Below, piece by piece: positions 25,744 to 36,430 of a DNA stretch of 64,000 nucleotides. The stretch covers positions 62,001 to 126,000 of the forward strand of contig JAFLVG010000002.1 of assembly GCA_022508445.1 (NCBI GenBank), written 5' to 3'. Origin of the DNA: Clostridiales bacterium (GTDB taxonomy: Bacteria > Bacillota > Clostridia > Christensenellales > Pumilibacteraceae). The first letter of the stretch is position 1. Each line of letters begins with the position of its first letter. Both the position numbers and the translations under genes were made by a program. The notes under the pieces are model-generated. The model was not told the origin of the DNA. It did not search any database and saw only the letters and a program-made list of their open reading frames with translations.

Positions 25744-25825
25744 ACAGGATGTGCCGTTCGATTTTGTCGCTATCATAGACAGTCGTTCAGCCGAAAGGCG
25801 ATGACATCTTCGAGAGGAAATATAA

Positions 25826-28800
25826 ATGACAAAAGCAGCTCGAAAATCATTAAGCAGAAAACTTATAATATTACTCACTGTCGCTCTTTTGTGCGTAGTG
25901 CTGGCGTTGCAGTTTGTTTCTGCTCCGGTTTTTAACGTTGCGCGCAAAAATGGCGTGTCTGCTGATGCGGACGGTGGCAACGGCGTTAAAATTTCGTACG
26001 AGCAAGCGGAGAAGGGTTTGATATCGGACAGCGAATACATGCTTTCCAATTCCAATGTCGCTTCGCACGCCGAAACTGCGGCTACGCCGGCGCCGACCGA
26101 TGTCGTCACGGTTATAGTTACGCTATCCGGCACACCTATGATGCAGTTTGCAACGGCAAATAGGATTTCCGTTCCGGAAGCGCTCGCCACAAAAGATGGC
26201 AAGGATAACCTCGACAACCTCGTTTCGATACGCGAGCGTGCGTACAATGGTGTATCAAAGTACATAATCGAGTACGGATATGAGTATTCGACTATTATGA
26301 ACGCATTTTCGGCTACCGTCAAGTACGGCGATGTGGAGGCGATTAGCAACAATAAATATGTACAAGGCGTAATACTCTCCGATACATATCTCGCACCGCA
26401 GACGATAACCGAAAACTACGTGGACGTCTACGAAACAGGTATTTTCAATTCGTCGGGCGTAGGTTATGACGGAACAGGCACTGTTGTAGCTGTTGTCGAT
26501 ACCGGTACAGACTACACCCACGAAGTTTTCGACATGGAGCTCGATCCCAACACACTCGCTATTACAAAAGACGACGTTGCGGCAGTTGCGTCTGTGCTTA
26601 CGGCCACATCGTTATCTGCGGCGAGGAATGAGGTCATAAACGAGGATAATCTGTATATCAAGAGCAAGCTCCCGTTTGCTTACGACTACGCAGACAGCGA
26701 CGCCAATGTGTATCCGCACGAATCGCACGGCACGCACGTCGCCGGTATTATTGCAGGTAAGTCCGAAAAGATCACAGGCGTTGCGCCCGGCGCGCAGATC
26801 GCCACATTCAAGGTTTTCTCCGATTACAAGTCGGGCGCTAAAACCGAGTGGATATTGGCAGGACTTAACGACGCCGTAACTCTCGGTGTGGACGCGATAA
26901 ACATGTCACTCGGCTCTTCTTGCGGATTCTCGCGCGAGGTTGACAAAGAAGAGATAAATAAAGTTTACGACGCTATCAATGATGCCGGAATATGCTTGGT
27001 TGTCGCGGCGGGCAACGAATATTCGTCCGCACAAAGCAGCACGTGGGGTAACACAAACCTTGCGTCCAACCCCGATTCGGGTACTGTCGGATCGCCCGGT
27101 TCGTACCTCGCGTCACTTTCCGTCGCGTCGGTCAGTGGTGTAAAAACCAAATACTTCATGGTCGACGATCATGAGATTTACTTTGCAGAATCGCGCATCG
27201 CCGGCAAGGTGGACTCCAATAATTTCGTGGAAGAGCTTCTCGGCGACAAGCACGAAGGTGAGTACGAATACGTTGTGATCCCGGGCATAGGTCTTGCTAT
27301 CAACTACTCGGGCATTGACGTCACCGGTAAAATAGCCGTTGTAAAGCGCGGCAGTAACTCGTTCGAGGACAAAGTCAAAATCGCAATGGAAAAGGGCGCG
27401 ATAGCGGTTGTTTGCTACAACAACGTTTCGGGCTCTATCAACATGTCTATCGGCACGAAGCCGCTTATTCCTAGCTGCTTTATCACCATGGATCTTGCGG
27501 CGCCACTCGTCGCGAGCGGAAGCGGCACAATCAAAGTTTCAAAGGATTTCCTTGCCGGTCCGTTCATGTCCGACTTCTCGTGCTGGGGCGTGTTGCCCGA
27601 TCTCACTCTTGTTCCGGATATCACGGCGCACGGCGGCGAGATTTATTCTTCCGTTGTGGGCGGAGATCAGTATAACAGATTGAGCGGTACGTCAATGGCA
27701 TCGCCCAACTTAGCAGGCGCGCTCATTCTCGTGCGTCAGTACGTCAAGGAGCAACACCCCGAATACGCAACAACGCAGACACGCGACGAATCGTACAGTC
27801 GTATGATGAGTACGGGTACGATAGTCAGGAACGAGTACGGCAATCCTTATTCGCCGCGCAAGCAAGGCGCAGGCATTGCCGATATTTCGCATTCGATAAA
27901 TACAAAAGCGTACCTCACGGTTGACGGCTCAAACAAGCCCAAGCTCTCGCTCGGCGACGATCCCGCGCGCACCGGCGTGTACACCATGAAGTTCAACCTT
28001 GTCAACGTTTCGAACAACGCCGTAAGCTACAATCTCGGCGCGTACGTCATGACAGAAAGCATGTCGAGCGACGAGCGCACGGTAGCCGAAAAAGCGTACA
28101 TGCTTGACGACACGACAAACACCTATCAGGCGTCGGCAAAGAATGGTACACTCGTTCAAAAAGGCAACACGATTACCCTCAGCGGATACGGCGAAGCGCA
28201 AATAACCGCGACTGTCAAGCTGTCCGCCAAAGATAAGAAATATCTCGACAGCACCTTCCGCAACGGCATGTTCGTCGAAGGATATATTTTGCTCGACAGC
28301 AACAATATCGACGGAATTGATTTGAACATACCGTATCTTGCATTCTACGGCGACTGGGCGGACGCGCCCATGCTCGACGTGACCGCGTATGCGGTGGGCG
28401 AGTCCAATGCCGACGATTCGGTTATTGCCGAGGAAAAATTAAAGGCAGACGTATTCGGCACGCTTCCTTATGCCGGATTTGCGTCGAGTTCTGCGGCCGA
28501 GGGTATCGGATATACCGGTATGGGCGCGTTTGCGTTTATTTTGGCAAACGGTTATACCGCGCCCGAAACACAAGAAAAATTCGCAGCGCTCACTTCCAAT
28601 CCCGACGGCGACTATTTGTTCTACGCCGTAGCGGCGGGACTTTTGCGCGGCGCAAAGCGCGTCGAATGGGAGATTCGCAACAGCGCAACGGGCGAGCTTA
28701 TAAGAAGCGGTACGTCTTACAACGCGCGTAAGAGCCACTCGGCAGGCGGCGAGCAATCGGGCGGCTTTGTCGAGATTGATCTCGATATGAGAACTCTCAA

Positions 28801-31800
28801 TCTTCCGAACAACTCCAAGTATACGTTCAATATGTCTTGCTATCTCGATTGGCAAGATCAAAATGGCGAGTATACCTACGGCAACAAAAACACGTTCTCG
28901 TTCGAGTTTACAGTAGATAACGAGGCGCCCGAGCTTACCGACGTAGCCGTTCGCAAGGACGATTCGGGCAGCACCACGAGGTACTATCTCGACTTGACCA
29001 TGTACGACAATCATTATCTGCAATGTTACAGCGTTTACACTTACGAGGGTAAGGACGAAGAAGGCAACATAGTCGGAGTTACGAACTTGACGGGCGGTGT
29101 AGGCGTTATACCCGCAAAAGGCGACTTCAACAGGGATAACACCCTTACGCTTGACATATCGCAGTATTGGAGCCTCATTCAGGCAAACGGCGGCAAGCTG
29201 TATGTCAACGCTTACGACTACGCCAAAAACTTCAACTCGTTCGAAATCGAAATCAAGCAAGAAACAGACTTGCAGATTACCAAAACGCGTACAGCGCGCG
29301 ACGAATATACGATTGTTCCCAACGGTCAGTTGGATCTTTCCGACTACATCATCGTGCGCGCAAACACCCTCGACGGTGTCCAAGATGACGACAAAGCGTA
29401 CATCGACGGGTACTGGACGAAGGATTTGATTTGGGAAAGCTCCGATCCTACTGCTGTCGAGGTTGACAGAAACAGCGGACTTATTACCGGTATTCAATCG
29501 GGCAAGAGCGCAATAATAACGGTGCGCACTCCCAATGCCGGCGAATACGAAGACGATGCTTTGCATTGTTTACGGTTCACAATTAAAGTCAGCGGCAATC
29601 CTACGACCATCAAGCTGTCCGGAATAGAAATGTACGTGTGTAAAACCGACGAAAGCGGTGAGGTTTTGAGCGAGATTCAAAGCAATACGCTCGCGCTTGA
29701 ACGCGGCGAGTATGCCGTAATCAGCGCAAAAGTCAAGCCGTACAACTATACCGAACCCGTCGCGCTCGAATGGACGAGCACAAGCTCCAATGTAAAAATA
29801 GTAGAGGTATCGGAAGACAGAATGTCCGCGAAGATTCTTGCGGTCAAGAGCGGCGCCGCTACGGTAAGAGCAACCGTTTCGGGCAGTCGTATTTCCGGAT
29901 ACACGTCTGTCCGTGTGGCGAACGAGTATACGATTGATAGTATCTATCTGCGTTCTTATACCGGTAGAGGCGGCGATTACGTCAATGAGAACGGCGAGAC
30001 CGAACATAACGTAGTGGAAATTCCCAATGATCTCGGCATCGTGTACATTTACCCGCGTGCATTCCTCGGAAATAAATATATCGAGAAGGTAATAATACCC
30101 GAAGGCGTCACGACGATATTGGATTATGCGTTTACAAACTGCCCTAATCTTAAAGAGGTAGTATTGCCGTCCACCGTGGAAACAATCAGCAAGTACGCAT
30201 TCTATCAGATTATCGACCAAGACGAAACGAGCGAAGAACCCGTTTTCAACGGCAAGCTCGAAAAAATCAACCTCGAAAACGTTAAAACAATAGGCATGCT
30301 CGCATTCCACGGTTGCATGCTCGAAGAAGTTGATTTGTCGCATTGCACGTATATAGACTCTACGGCGTTCATGTACTGCCAGCAGCTCAAATCGATAGAC
30401 CTTTCGCGCGTAGGCACGGTCGGCGGCGGTGCGTTTGCGTTCTGCACGTCGTTGACTAACGTCGTAATTCCCGAGAACACCACGTTGTCCTCGTACGCGC
30501 CCGCTTTGATACGCGGTTATCTCGGTGCTTTCTACGCCTGCACCGGCATCAAAACATTGGAAATTCGTTCGCGTAACGTCGGTGATATGGCGTTTGCGTT
30601 CTGCGAGGGCTTGACGGAAGTCACGTTCGTGAACGACGTCGAATCGATAGGCGCGCAAGCGTTCTTCATGTGTTCGTCATTGAAAAAAGTCAACTTCCTC
30701 GGTTCTGTTTATCGGATCGGTGACGCGGCATTCTGTTATTGCTCCGAGCTTACAAGCATCAAGCTTCCCACAGGCCTTACCGAGCTGGGATCGCAGGTGT
30801 TCGTCAACTGCTCGAAATTGACCAACATAACAATTTCGTCCGGTGCGCTTCTCGAAACGCTCGACAGCACCACGCTCTCGTATTTTGCGGCTGTGCAGAA
30901 ATTCACAGTAGAGGACGGAAACAAATACCTTTCAAGCGACAGCTACGGCGTTTTGTACGACCGCGCAAAGAAAAAGCTCATCGCTTATCCCTTCCGCTCC
31001 ACTGCGTCGAGCTTCTCCGTCCCCGCGACCGTAAAGACAATAGGCAAGAGCGCGTTCTCGGGAGCATTCTATCTGGGCTCGGTCAATTTGAATAACGTAG
31101 AGTATATCGAGTCGTATGCTTTCGCGGAAGCGATTTCTTTATCGACTGTTTCCGGCACGAAAGTAAAGCATATCGGCGACTACGCCTTCTATGCGACGAG
31201 CATTCGCACAATGCCGATATCCGACAATACGACGTACATCGGCGACTACGCGTTTGCCGGTTGTAACGCGTTGACCAATACCGAATTCAAGGCGCCCGCC
31301 AAACTCACTCATCTCGGAAGCTATGCTTTTGCGCAAGTCGAATACAAAGCGTACGACGGCAGCGAACAGATGCGCACAGTGCCGTTCCGCACAGTCGATT
31401 TCTCGAACAGCTCCGTTAAGAGTCTAGGTATAGGCGCATTTGAGAATTGCGCGTACCTCACTACGGTCAAATTGGGTAGCCTAACAAGTTTGAGCGAACG
31501 CATGTTCTACGGATGCTCATCACTTACAAACGTTACCGTTCCGAACACCGTCAAGTCTATGGGCGCAGGCGTGTTTGCCGAATGCTCGGCTCTTACGAGC
31601 GTAACGCTTTCCAACAAGCTTACGAGCATACCTGCCGATGCGTTTGCAAACACTGCGTTGACTGCGATTGCTATACCGCAGGATGTGACTTCGATAGGTG
31701 CACGTGCGTTTATGAACACGGACCTTACAAGCATCACGCTTTCGAATTCCGAGTCGAGTAGCAAGCGAACAATCACAATAGGCGAAAGCGCATTTGCCGA

Positions 31801-33166
31801 TACAAAGATTGAGTCAGTTGATTCGCAGATAGTAAAGAGCGTAGGTAAGAGTGCGTTTGCAGGCTGCAAAAACCTTACCGAGGTCAACCTTCCCAACGCT
31901 ATCTCGATCGGCGAGAAAGCGTTCGAAAAATGCGTACGTCTTTCGTCCGCCACTTTGACTAACGCCCAAGAAATCGGCACACTCGCGTTTTCGGGCTGCA
32001 CGGCGCTTACCGAAATCGCACTTCCCAATGCGCGCAACATCGGCAGCTCGGCATTCGAGAACGCAAGCTCGCTCGAAACGGTCACGCTTTCCAAAGTAGA
32101 AGAAATCGGTAACCGTGCGCTTGCCGGCACTGCGGTAACGACGGTCAGCTTGCCCGCGACGCTTACAAAGGTTATTGACGGAGCGTTCTTCGGTGCGCAA
32201 AGCCTTGAAAGCATTACGGTCAACAACAATAATAAAGCGTATAAGTCAATTAACGGCGTGCTTTACGGCGTCACTCCCGACAATTACTATATTCTCATCG
32301 CGTATCCTGCGAATAAACAAGCAGACAATGGCGAGTACACGGTTATTGACAGAACGATCAAGCTTGCCGCTTATGCGTTCTGCGGCAACGCCGCTCTCAC
32401 CAAAATAACGTTGCCCGCGCATCTGCAAATCATAGGCATGTCGGCGATGAACGGCATGAGCAATCTCCGCGAGATTGTCATGAACGCCGTCGAAGCGCCC
32501 ACGCTCGAAAGCAGATCTTGGGTGGAGTACGAAAGAGACAGTGAAGGTCAGATTGTGACGGACAGATGGGGCGCTCCGCTCTACACGTTCATGAATCAGT
32601 ACGACAATTTCAATTTCGTGTTCGATCCCGAGGATGCGACAGAGCACGACTTGACGATTACCGTGCCTGCCAACCACAGCGGATATTTCAGCAACAAGAT
32701 TTGGAATTTGTATGTCGGCAAGTACATCAATCCTTCCGACAAAGCCCACGCTATGGTTGATACGCTCAAATTCATCGAGCGTGTAATTGCGCTTCCCGAC
32801 AATCCGACGGCTGCCGACGCTGCCGAAATTGCGGCATTGATTCGCATATACAACATGTTCGACACAGTTCAGGCGTATATCGTTCGCGGCCAGTATTCGA
32901 GCTATAACGTAAACGGCGTGACTATCGACGTCGACTATTACACAAACTTGCTCGGCGGAAAGAACTATTACAGCATGCTTACTTCGGTGCAAGGCAAGCT
33001 TCCCAAAGCGGTTGCAAAAGCGATAGACGCCGAGGTTTACGGACAAACTACCGTTACGCAGGAAACGAGCGGACGGAAAATCGATTTCGTACTGATTGCG
33101 ATTGTTTCGATAATAGGCGCAATGGTCGTTTCGTCGAAAATTAACAAGAGAAGGAGCCGTAAATAA
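25826..33166 (+). CDS. Cell-anchored subtilisin-like protease with Ig-like and LRR_5 repeats (2446 residues)
   Basis: After a signal sequence (residues 10-33), the S8 catalytic triad is clear: Asp in VVAVVDTGTDYTH near 225, His in HGTHVAGIIAG near 301 and Ser in GTSMASPNLAG near 623. The oxyanion Asn is in AAGNEYSS near 395. A PA-like insert lies near 440-570. Fn3-like and Big_2-type domains follow to about 1370. About 35 LRR_5 (BspA-type) repeats then run to about 2260. A C-terminal membrane helix and KRRSRK tail anchor it. The layout resembles cell-envelope proteinases such as lactocepin, with LRR_5 repeats added. It lies upstream of peptide-importer genes, so it probably generates peptides outside the cell. 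Confidence 0.93.
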   Translation: MTKAARKSLSRKLIILLTVALLCVVLALQFVSAPVFNVARKNGVSADADGGNGVKISYEQAEKGLISDSEYMLSNSNVASHAETAATPAPTDVVTVIVTLSGTPMMQFATANRISVPEALATKDGKDNLDNLVSIRERAYNGVSKYIIEYGYEYSTIMNAFSATVKYGDVEAISNNKYVQGVILSDTYLAPQTITENYVDVYETGIFNSSGVGYDGTGTVVAVVDTGTDYTHEVFDMELDPNTLAITKDDVAAVASVLTATSLSAARNEVINEDNLYIKSKLPFAYDYADSDANVYPHESHGTHVAGIIAGKSEKITGVAPGAQIATFKVFSDYKSGAKTEWILAGLNDAVTLGVDAINMSLGSSCGFSREVDKEEINKVYDAINDAGICLVVAAGNEYSSAQSSTWGNTNLASNPDSGTVGSPGSYLASLSVASVSGVKTKYFMVDDHEIYFAESRIAGKVDSNNFVEELLGDKHEGEYEYVVIPGIGLAINYSGIDVTGKIAVVKRGSNSFEDKVKIAMEKGAIAVVCYNNVSGSINMSIGTKPLIPSCFITMDLAAPLVASGSGTIKVSKDFLAGPFMSDFSCWGVLPDLTLVPDITAHGGEIYSSVVGGDQYNRLSGTSMASPNLAGALILVRQYVKEQHPEYATTQTRDESYSRMMSTGTIVRNEYGNPYSPRKQGAGIADISHSINTKAYLTVDGSNKPKLSLGDDPARTGVYTMKFNLVNVSNNAVSYNLGAYVMTESMSSDERTVAEKAYMLDDTTNTYQASAKNGTLVQKGNTITLSGYGEAQITATVKLSAKDKKYLDSTFRNGMFVEGYILLDSNNIDGIDLNIPYLAFYGDWADAPMLDVTAYAVGESNADDSVIAEEKLKADVFGTLPYAGFASSSAAEGIGYTGMGAFAFILANGYTAPETQEKFAALTSNPDGDYLFYAVAAGLLRGAKRVEWEIRNSATGELIRSGTSYNARKSHSAGGEQSGGFVEIDLDMRTLNLPNNSKYTFNMSCYLDWQDQNGEYTYGNKNTFSFEFTVDNEAPELTDVAVRKDDSGSTTRYYLDLTMYDNHYLQCYSVYTYEGKDEEGNIVGVTNLTGGVGVIPAKGDFNRDNTLTLDISQYWSLIQANGGKLYVNAYDYAKNFNSFEIEIKQETDLQITKTRTARDEYTIVPNGQLDLSDYIIVRANTLDGVQDDDKAYIDGYWTKDLIWESSDPTAVEVDRNSGLITGIQSGKSAIITVRTPNAGEYEDDALHCLRFTIKVSGNPTTIKLSGIEMYVCKTDESGEVLSEIQSNTLALERGEYAVISAKVKPYNYTEPVALEWTSTSSNVKIVEVSEDRMSAKILAVKSGAATVRATVSGSRISGYTSVRVANEYTIDSIYLRSYTGRGGDYVNENGETEHNVVEIPNDLGIVYIYPRAFLGNKYIEKVIIPEGVTTILDYAFTNCPNLKEVVLPSTVETISKYAFYQIIDQDETSEEPVFNGKLEKINLENVKTIGMLAFHGCMLEEVDLSHCTYIDSTAFMYCQQLKSIDLSRVGTVGGGAFAFCTSLTNVVIPENTTLSSYAPALIRGYLGAFYACTGIKTLEIRSRNVGDMAFAFCEGLTEVTFVNDVESIGAQAFFMCSSLKKVNFLGSVYRIGDAAFCYCSELTSIKLPTGLTELGSQVFVNCSKLTNITISSGALLETLDSTTLSYFAAVQKFTVEDGNKYLSSDSYGVLYDRAKKKLIAYPFRSTASSFSVPATVKTIGKSAFSGAFYLGSVNLNNVEYIESYAFAEAISLSTVSGTKVKHIGDYAFYATSIRTMPISDNTTYIGDYAFAGCNALTNTEFKAPAKLTHLGSYAFAQVEYKAYDGSEQMRTVPFRTVDFSNSSVKSLGIGAFENCAYLTTVKLGSLTSLSERMFYGCSSLTNVTVPNTVKSMGAGVFAECSALTSVTLSNKLTSIPADAFANTALTAIAIPQDVTSIGARAFMNTDLTSITLSNSESSSKRTITIGESAFADTKIESVDSQIVKSVGKSAFAGCKNLTEVNLPNAISIGEKAFEKCVRLSSATLTNAQEIGTLAFSGCTALTEIALPNARNIGSSAFENASSLETVTLSKVEEIGNRALAGTAVTTVSLPATLTKVIDGAFFGAQSLESITVNNNNKAYKSINGVLYGVTPDNYYILIAYPANKQADNGEYTVIDRTIKLAAYAFCGNAALTKITLPAHLQIIGMSAMNGMSNLREIVMNAVEAPTLESRSWVEYERDSEGQIVTDRWGAPLYTFMNQYDNFNFVFDPEDATEHDLTITVPANHSGYFSNKIWNLYVGKYINPSDKAHAMVDTLKFIERVIALPDNPTAADAAEIAALIRIYNMFDTVQAYIVRGQYSSYNVNGVTIDVDYYTNLLGGKNYYSMLTSVQGKLPKAVAKAIDAEVYGQTTVTQETSGRKIDFVLIAIVSIIGAMVVSSKINKRRSRK

Positions 33167-34650
33167 TGAAAATCAAAAAGATTAAATGTGCAATTATCGG
33201 CTTCCTGTCTGTGATAATGGCCGCTACCGTGCTCGGTGCATGCGGAAAAGAAAGCAAAAAATACACCGTAACGTTCGATACGCGCGGCGGTTCTGCGGTT
33301 TCTTCGTATAAATTGGAAGCAGGTGCAAAGATACGCCGTCCGTCCAAAATCCCCACGAAAGAGATGTCGGTATTTAACGATTGGTATACCGATACGAGCT
33401 ACACTCAAAAGTTCGAATTCGACACGCGTATGCCGGCGTACAATATAACTATTTACGCAGGCTGGATAGGCGAGGCGAGCGTTGAGATCAAGCTCGACGC
33501 AAACGGCGGAAAATTCGACGGCGACGCTACCGAGTACAAGCTGTACGGCGACGTGGGTACTACGTTCGCAATGCCGACCGTTCAGCCCGTATACAACGGT
33601 TACGCTTTCGGCGGATGGTATACCGATCCCGAATGCACCCAAAGCTACACCTTTACCGTTTATCCCGTAGAAAATTTAACTCTTTACGCTTCGTGGGTAA
33701 ATGACGCCGCTTATTGTTACGTTTCGTATTACGGCAACGGCGCGCTCGTCTCAAAGGTCCCGGTACTCAAAAATATAACTCTCAAAGAGCCTAATTTATT
33801 TGGTAGCGATATCGTAAATACCGGCTGGTACACCGATTCTGCCATGACGCAAAAGTATACGTTCGGCACTATTTCGAAGGACATCTCGCTCTACACCACA
33901 TACTATACCGACGGCTTGACGATAGAAAACGGCACCGTCACCGGCTACACGGGCAATTCTTCAAGCGTTATCGTTCCCAACAGATACGAAGAAGTAAATG
34001 TTACGACGGTGGGCGAGTACGCGTTTTATAGGTCGAGCGAGCTTACGAGCATCACTTCGGTATCGTTGCCCGCAACCGTCACTTCAATAGCGGCTGGCGC
34101 GTTCTACGATTGTCAGTATCTTGTTACAGTAGGACTTACAGGCAATGTCACATCTATCGGCGACAACGCGTTTTATAAGAACTACCGCTTGAAGTCTGTC
34201 GGCGACGTTTCTTCGGTCACCTCGATAGGCGAAGCCGCATTCATCGGTTGCAAGGTGCTCGGCAATATCGAGCTTTCTTCGGAGCTCACTTCGCTCGGCG
34301 CGTATGCTTTTACCGACTGCCAAATGCTCACGCAAATGGTGATACCTTCTTCTATTCGCGATATTCCGGACTATCTGTTCAGCGGCTGCACATCGCTTAA
34401 ACAAGTGGATATCACGGCGGCAAGGCTCGAAACGATTCCTGCTCACGTCTTTGAAAATTGCAAGGCATTGGAGCGCGTGACGATAAGGAGCATTCTTGAC
34501 GCTTACATCGAAGATGTCGACGGCAACACGACGTTCTCCGGTCTCGATAAAGTCAAGATCTATGTTCCGGCATCGCTACTCAACGTCTATCGAGAAACGT
34601 ATGTCGATTTAGATAACAACACTCTTTCGGATAAGTTCGAGGCTATATAG
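33166..34650 (+). CDS. InlB/LRR_5 lipoprotein
   Basis: The 494-residue product has a lipobox LGAC near residue 26. Three InlB B-type repeats follow (YTVTFDTRGGS, FGGWYTDPECT, TGWYTDSAMT) to about residue 250. Five or six LRR_5 repeats cover residues 265-460. The ATG overlaps the protease stop (TAATG), so translation is coupled. It is likely a surface protein working beside the protease, perhaps in substrate binding; that role is inferred. No enzymatic motif is seen. Confidence 0.85.
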   Translation: MKIKKIKCAIIGFLSVIMAATVLGACGKESKKYTVTFDTRGGSAVSSYKLEAGAKIRRPSKIPTKEMSVFNDWYTDTSYTQKFEFDTRMPAYNITIYAGWIGEASVEIKLDANGGKFDGDATEYKLYGDVGTTFAMPTVQPVYNGYAFGGWYTDPECTQSYTFTVYPVENLTLYASWVNDAAYCYVSYYGNGALVSKVPVLKNITLKEPNLFGSDIVNTGWYTDSAMTQKYTFGTISKDISLYTTYYTDGLTIENGTVTGYTGNSSSVIVPNRYEEVNVTTVGEYAFYRSSELTSITSVSLPATVTSIAAGAFYDCQYLVTVGLTGNVTSIGDNAFYKNYRLKSVGDVSSVTSIGEAAFIGCKVLGNIELSSELTSLGAYAFTDCQMLTQMVIPSSIRDIPDYLFSGCTSLKQVDITAARLETIPAHVFENCKALERVTIRSILDAYIEDVDGNTTFSGLDKVKIYVPASLLNVYRETYVDLDNNTLSDKFEAI

Positions 34651-34658
34651 GTAAACAA

Positions 34659-36392
34659 ATGAACAAAACAGCTTTGACAAGACGCAGAACAATCTTACTG
34701 CCGATAATATTCGCTGTACTTGCCGTGCTTTGTGTGCTTGGCTTGGTTGCGTGCTCGGAGGACGTCGTAACAGAAGACGATATTATAAACAGAGGTTATA
34801 ATATCGCCGTAGTATTCGACTACGGCGGCGGCACTGCAAACGAAAAACCGAGTATGAAAATTCGCATACAAGAGGGCAGTAAGGTCCCCAATCCGGCGTC
34901 GTCCGGCAATAAATTGAAATTACCCGGCCGTAGCGGTTATTCGTTCAAGTGCTATTGCGTCGCCAAAACAGACGAAAACGGCGAGCCTTTGCGCGACGAG
35001 GGCGGCAATCTCATTCCCGACAGGGTTTGGGATTTTGACAAAGATATTCCGGAAGGCGACATAACGCTCGTTGCGCAGTGGTGGCAAAATTATAAATTGG
35101 TTTTGCACTACGGTGAGAACTACGAGCTTACAAAAAAGGCAGAAGAGATTCCTCGCACTACGGACGGCCTGCCTACTTCCACTATAAAATCTACGTTCCT
35201 TGTAAACGGATATACGTTCATAGATTATTTCTATGACAAGGAAGAAAGCGAAATTATCGAGAGCGTTCCCATGCCGCTTGAAAACGAGCGTTTTCAAAAC
35301 TCTGCGGACGGGCTGACGCTCGACATTTACGGCAAATCGCTTTTCGGCACGTATCAAGTCATCAAAAAAGCGCGCGATTTGCTTTCGTTCAGCTTCACGT
35401 CGACGACTAATATATACATGTATACAGACGTCGATATGAATGATTTGTCGGCAAATCAATCGTTTGCTTTCCCGAACGAATACAGCGGCGAATTTTTAGG
35501 CAACTACAAGACCATTTCCAACCTCAAAATTTCGCAAAGCTCATCCAACAACTCCGATTTCTATTACGGAATATTCAAGGAATTGGGCAGCGAAGCGAAA
35601 ATCAGCAACATTACTTTTGAAGACGCGGTATTGGAAGCCAATCTTTCTCAACCGTCTATACAGCAATATACATTGGGTATGTTTGCAGGTCGTGTAAGAG
35701 GGAATGCGCAGCTCACCAACATTCATGTGACGGGCACAATCGACTACACTGTCGCGGCAGGCTTCACAGATTTCGAACACTTGTTTTTAAGCGACTTTAT
35801 CGGCGTCGATCAAGGCGCGGCAATTCAAGACTGCGACAGTGCGATGTCAGTGATTGCGTCAAAGGCTTTTTACACCGCCGACGAGCAGTACGCGGTTTAT
35901 GCCAAATACACCACCGACGGCGATACGATATCGATCGGTGAAGTGTACGGAATTGCGGATAAGGACGACAACGGTTACAGCTCAATTCGTGTAAGAGGCG
36001 ATGTCGTAAAAGAAGGCGATGTCTATAAGATCACCTCGTCGAACAACATCAATTACTTTGTTTCGTTGACGCAAGGTGAGGGCGTCGATGATGTCGTCGC
36101 CGACGTAACCGAAACATTAGCGGTAAGCGATTCCGCATCGCAATATACAGTGTATTTCGAGTTCACGCGTAGCGACGCGGGCCTAATGACATTGACCGAT
36201 ATTTACGGCATGGCAGTCAAAGGTCAGGACGGGGCATTCGAAACGGTTGCAATCGACGGCGAAATAAGCTATAATGAGAGTACTGCCACTTATACGGTTC
36301 CGACAACGAACGGCACATACGCGGTCAAACTCATTATAGAGAACGCCGGCAGAAACAGATTCAAAGTCGAAGTGACAAAAAACAACGGTTAA
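34659..36392 (+). CDS. Lipoprotein with one InlB-like repeat and beta-rich C-terminus
   Basis: The 577-residue product has a lipobox GLVAC near residue 32. An InlB-like module follows (VVFDYGGGTANE ... WWQNY) near residues 47-145. A segment near 275-330 with NYKTISNLKI and SNITFEDA resembles GLUG-type repeats. Two similar beta-rich units follow, near 410-480 and 490-570, each with a V/I-Y-G-x-A strand, suggesting an internal duplication. It starts 8 bases after the previous stop with a weak ribosome site. Function is unknown; it is surface exposed and lies between the protease and OppA genes. Confidence 0.8.
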   Translation: MNKTALTRRRTILLPIIFAVLAVLCVLGLVACSEDVVTEDDIINRGYNIAVVFDYGGGTANEKPSMKIRIQEGSKVPNPASSGNKLKLPGRSGYSFKCYCVAKTDENGEPLRDEGGNLIPDRVWDFDKDIPEGDITLVAQWWQNYKLVLHYGENYELTKKAEEIPRTTDGLPTSTIKSTFLVNGYTFIDYFYDKEESEIIESVPMPLENERFQNSADGLTLDIYGKSLFGTYQVIKKARDLLSFSFTSTTNIYMYTDVDMNDLSANQSFAFPNEYSGEFLGNYKTISNLKISQSSSNNSDFYYGIFKELGSEAKISNITFEDAVLEANLSQPSIQQYTLGMFAGRVRGNAQLTNIHVTGTIDYTVAAGFTDFEHLFLSDFIGVDQGAAIQDCDSAMSVIASKAFYTADEQYAVYAKYTTDGDTISIGEVYGIADKDDNGYSSIRVRGDVVKEGDVYKITSSNNINYFVSLTQGEGVDDVVADVTETLAVSDSASQYTVYFEFTRSDAGLMTLTDIYGMAVKGQDGAFETVAIDGEISYNESTATYTVPTTNGTYAVKLIIENAGRNRFKVEVTKNNG

Positions 36393-36430
36393 GTCCGAAG
36401 CAATATACAAATTTCGAATTGGAGGACATT

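Noticed and set aside
28439-30658. Long minus-strand ORFs (375 and 362 codons) inside the subtilase gene
   Set aside because: They are shadows of the plus-strand codon pattern, have no ribosome site and no family likeness.
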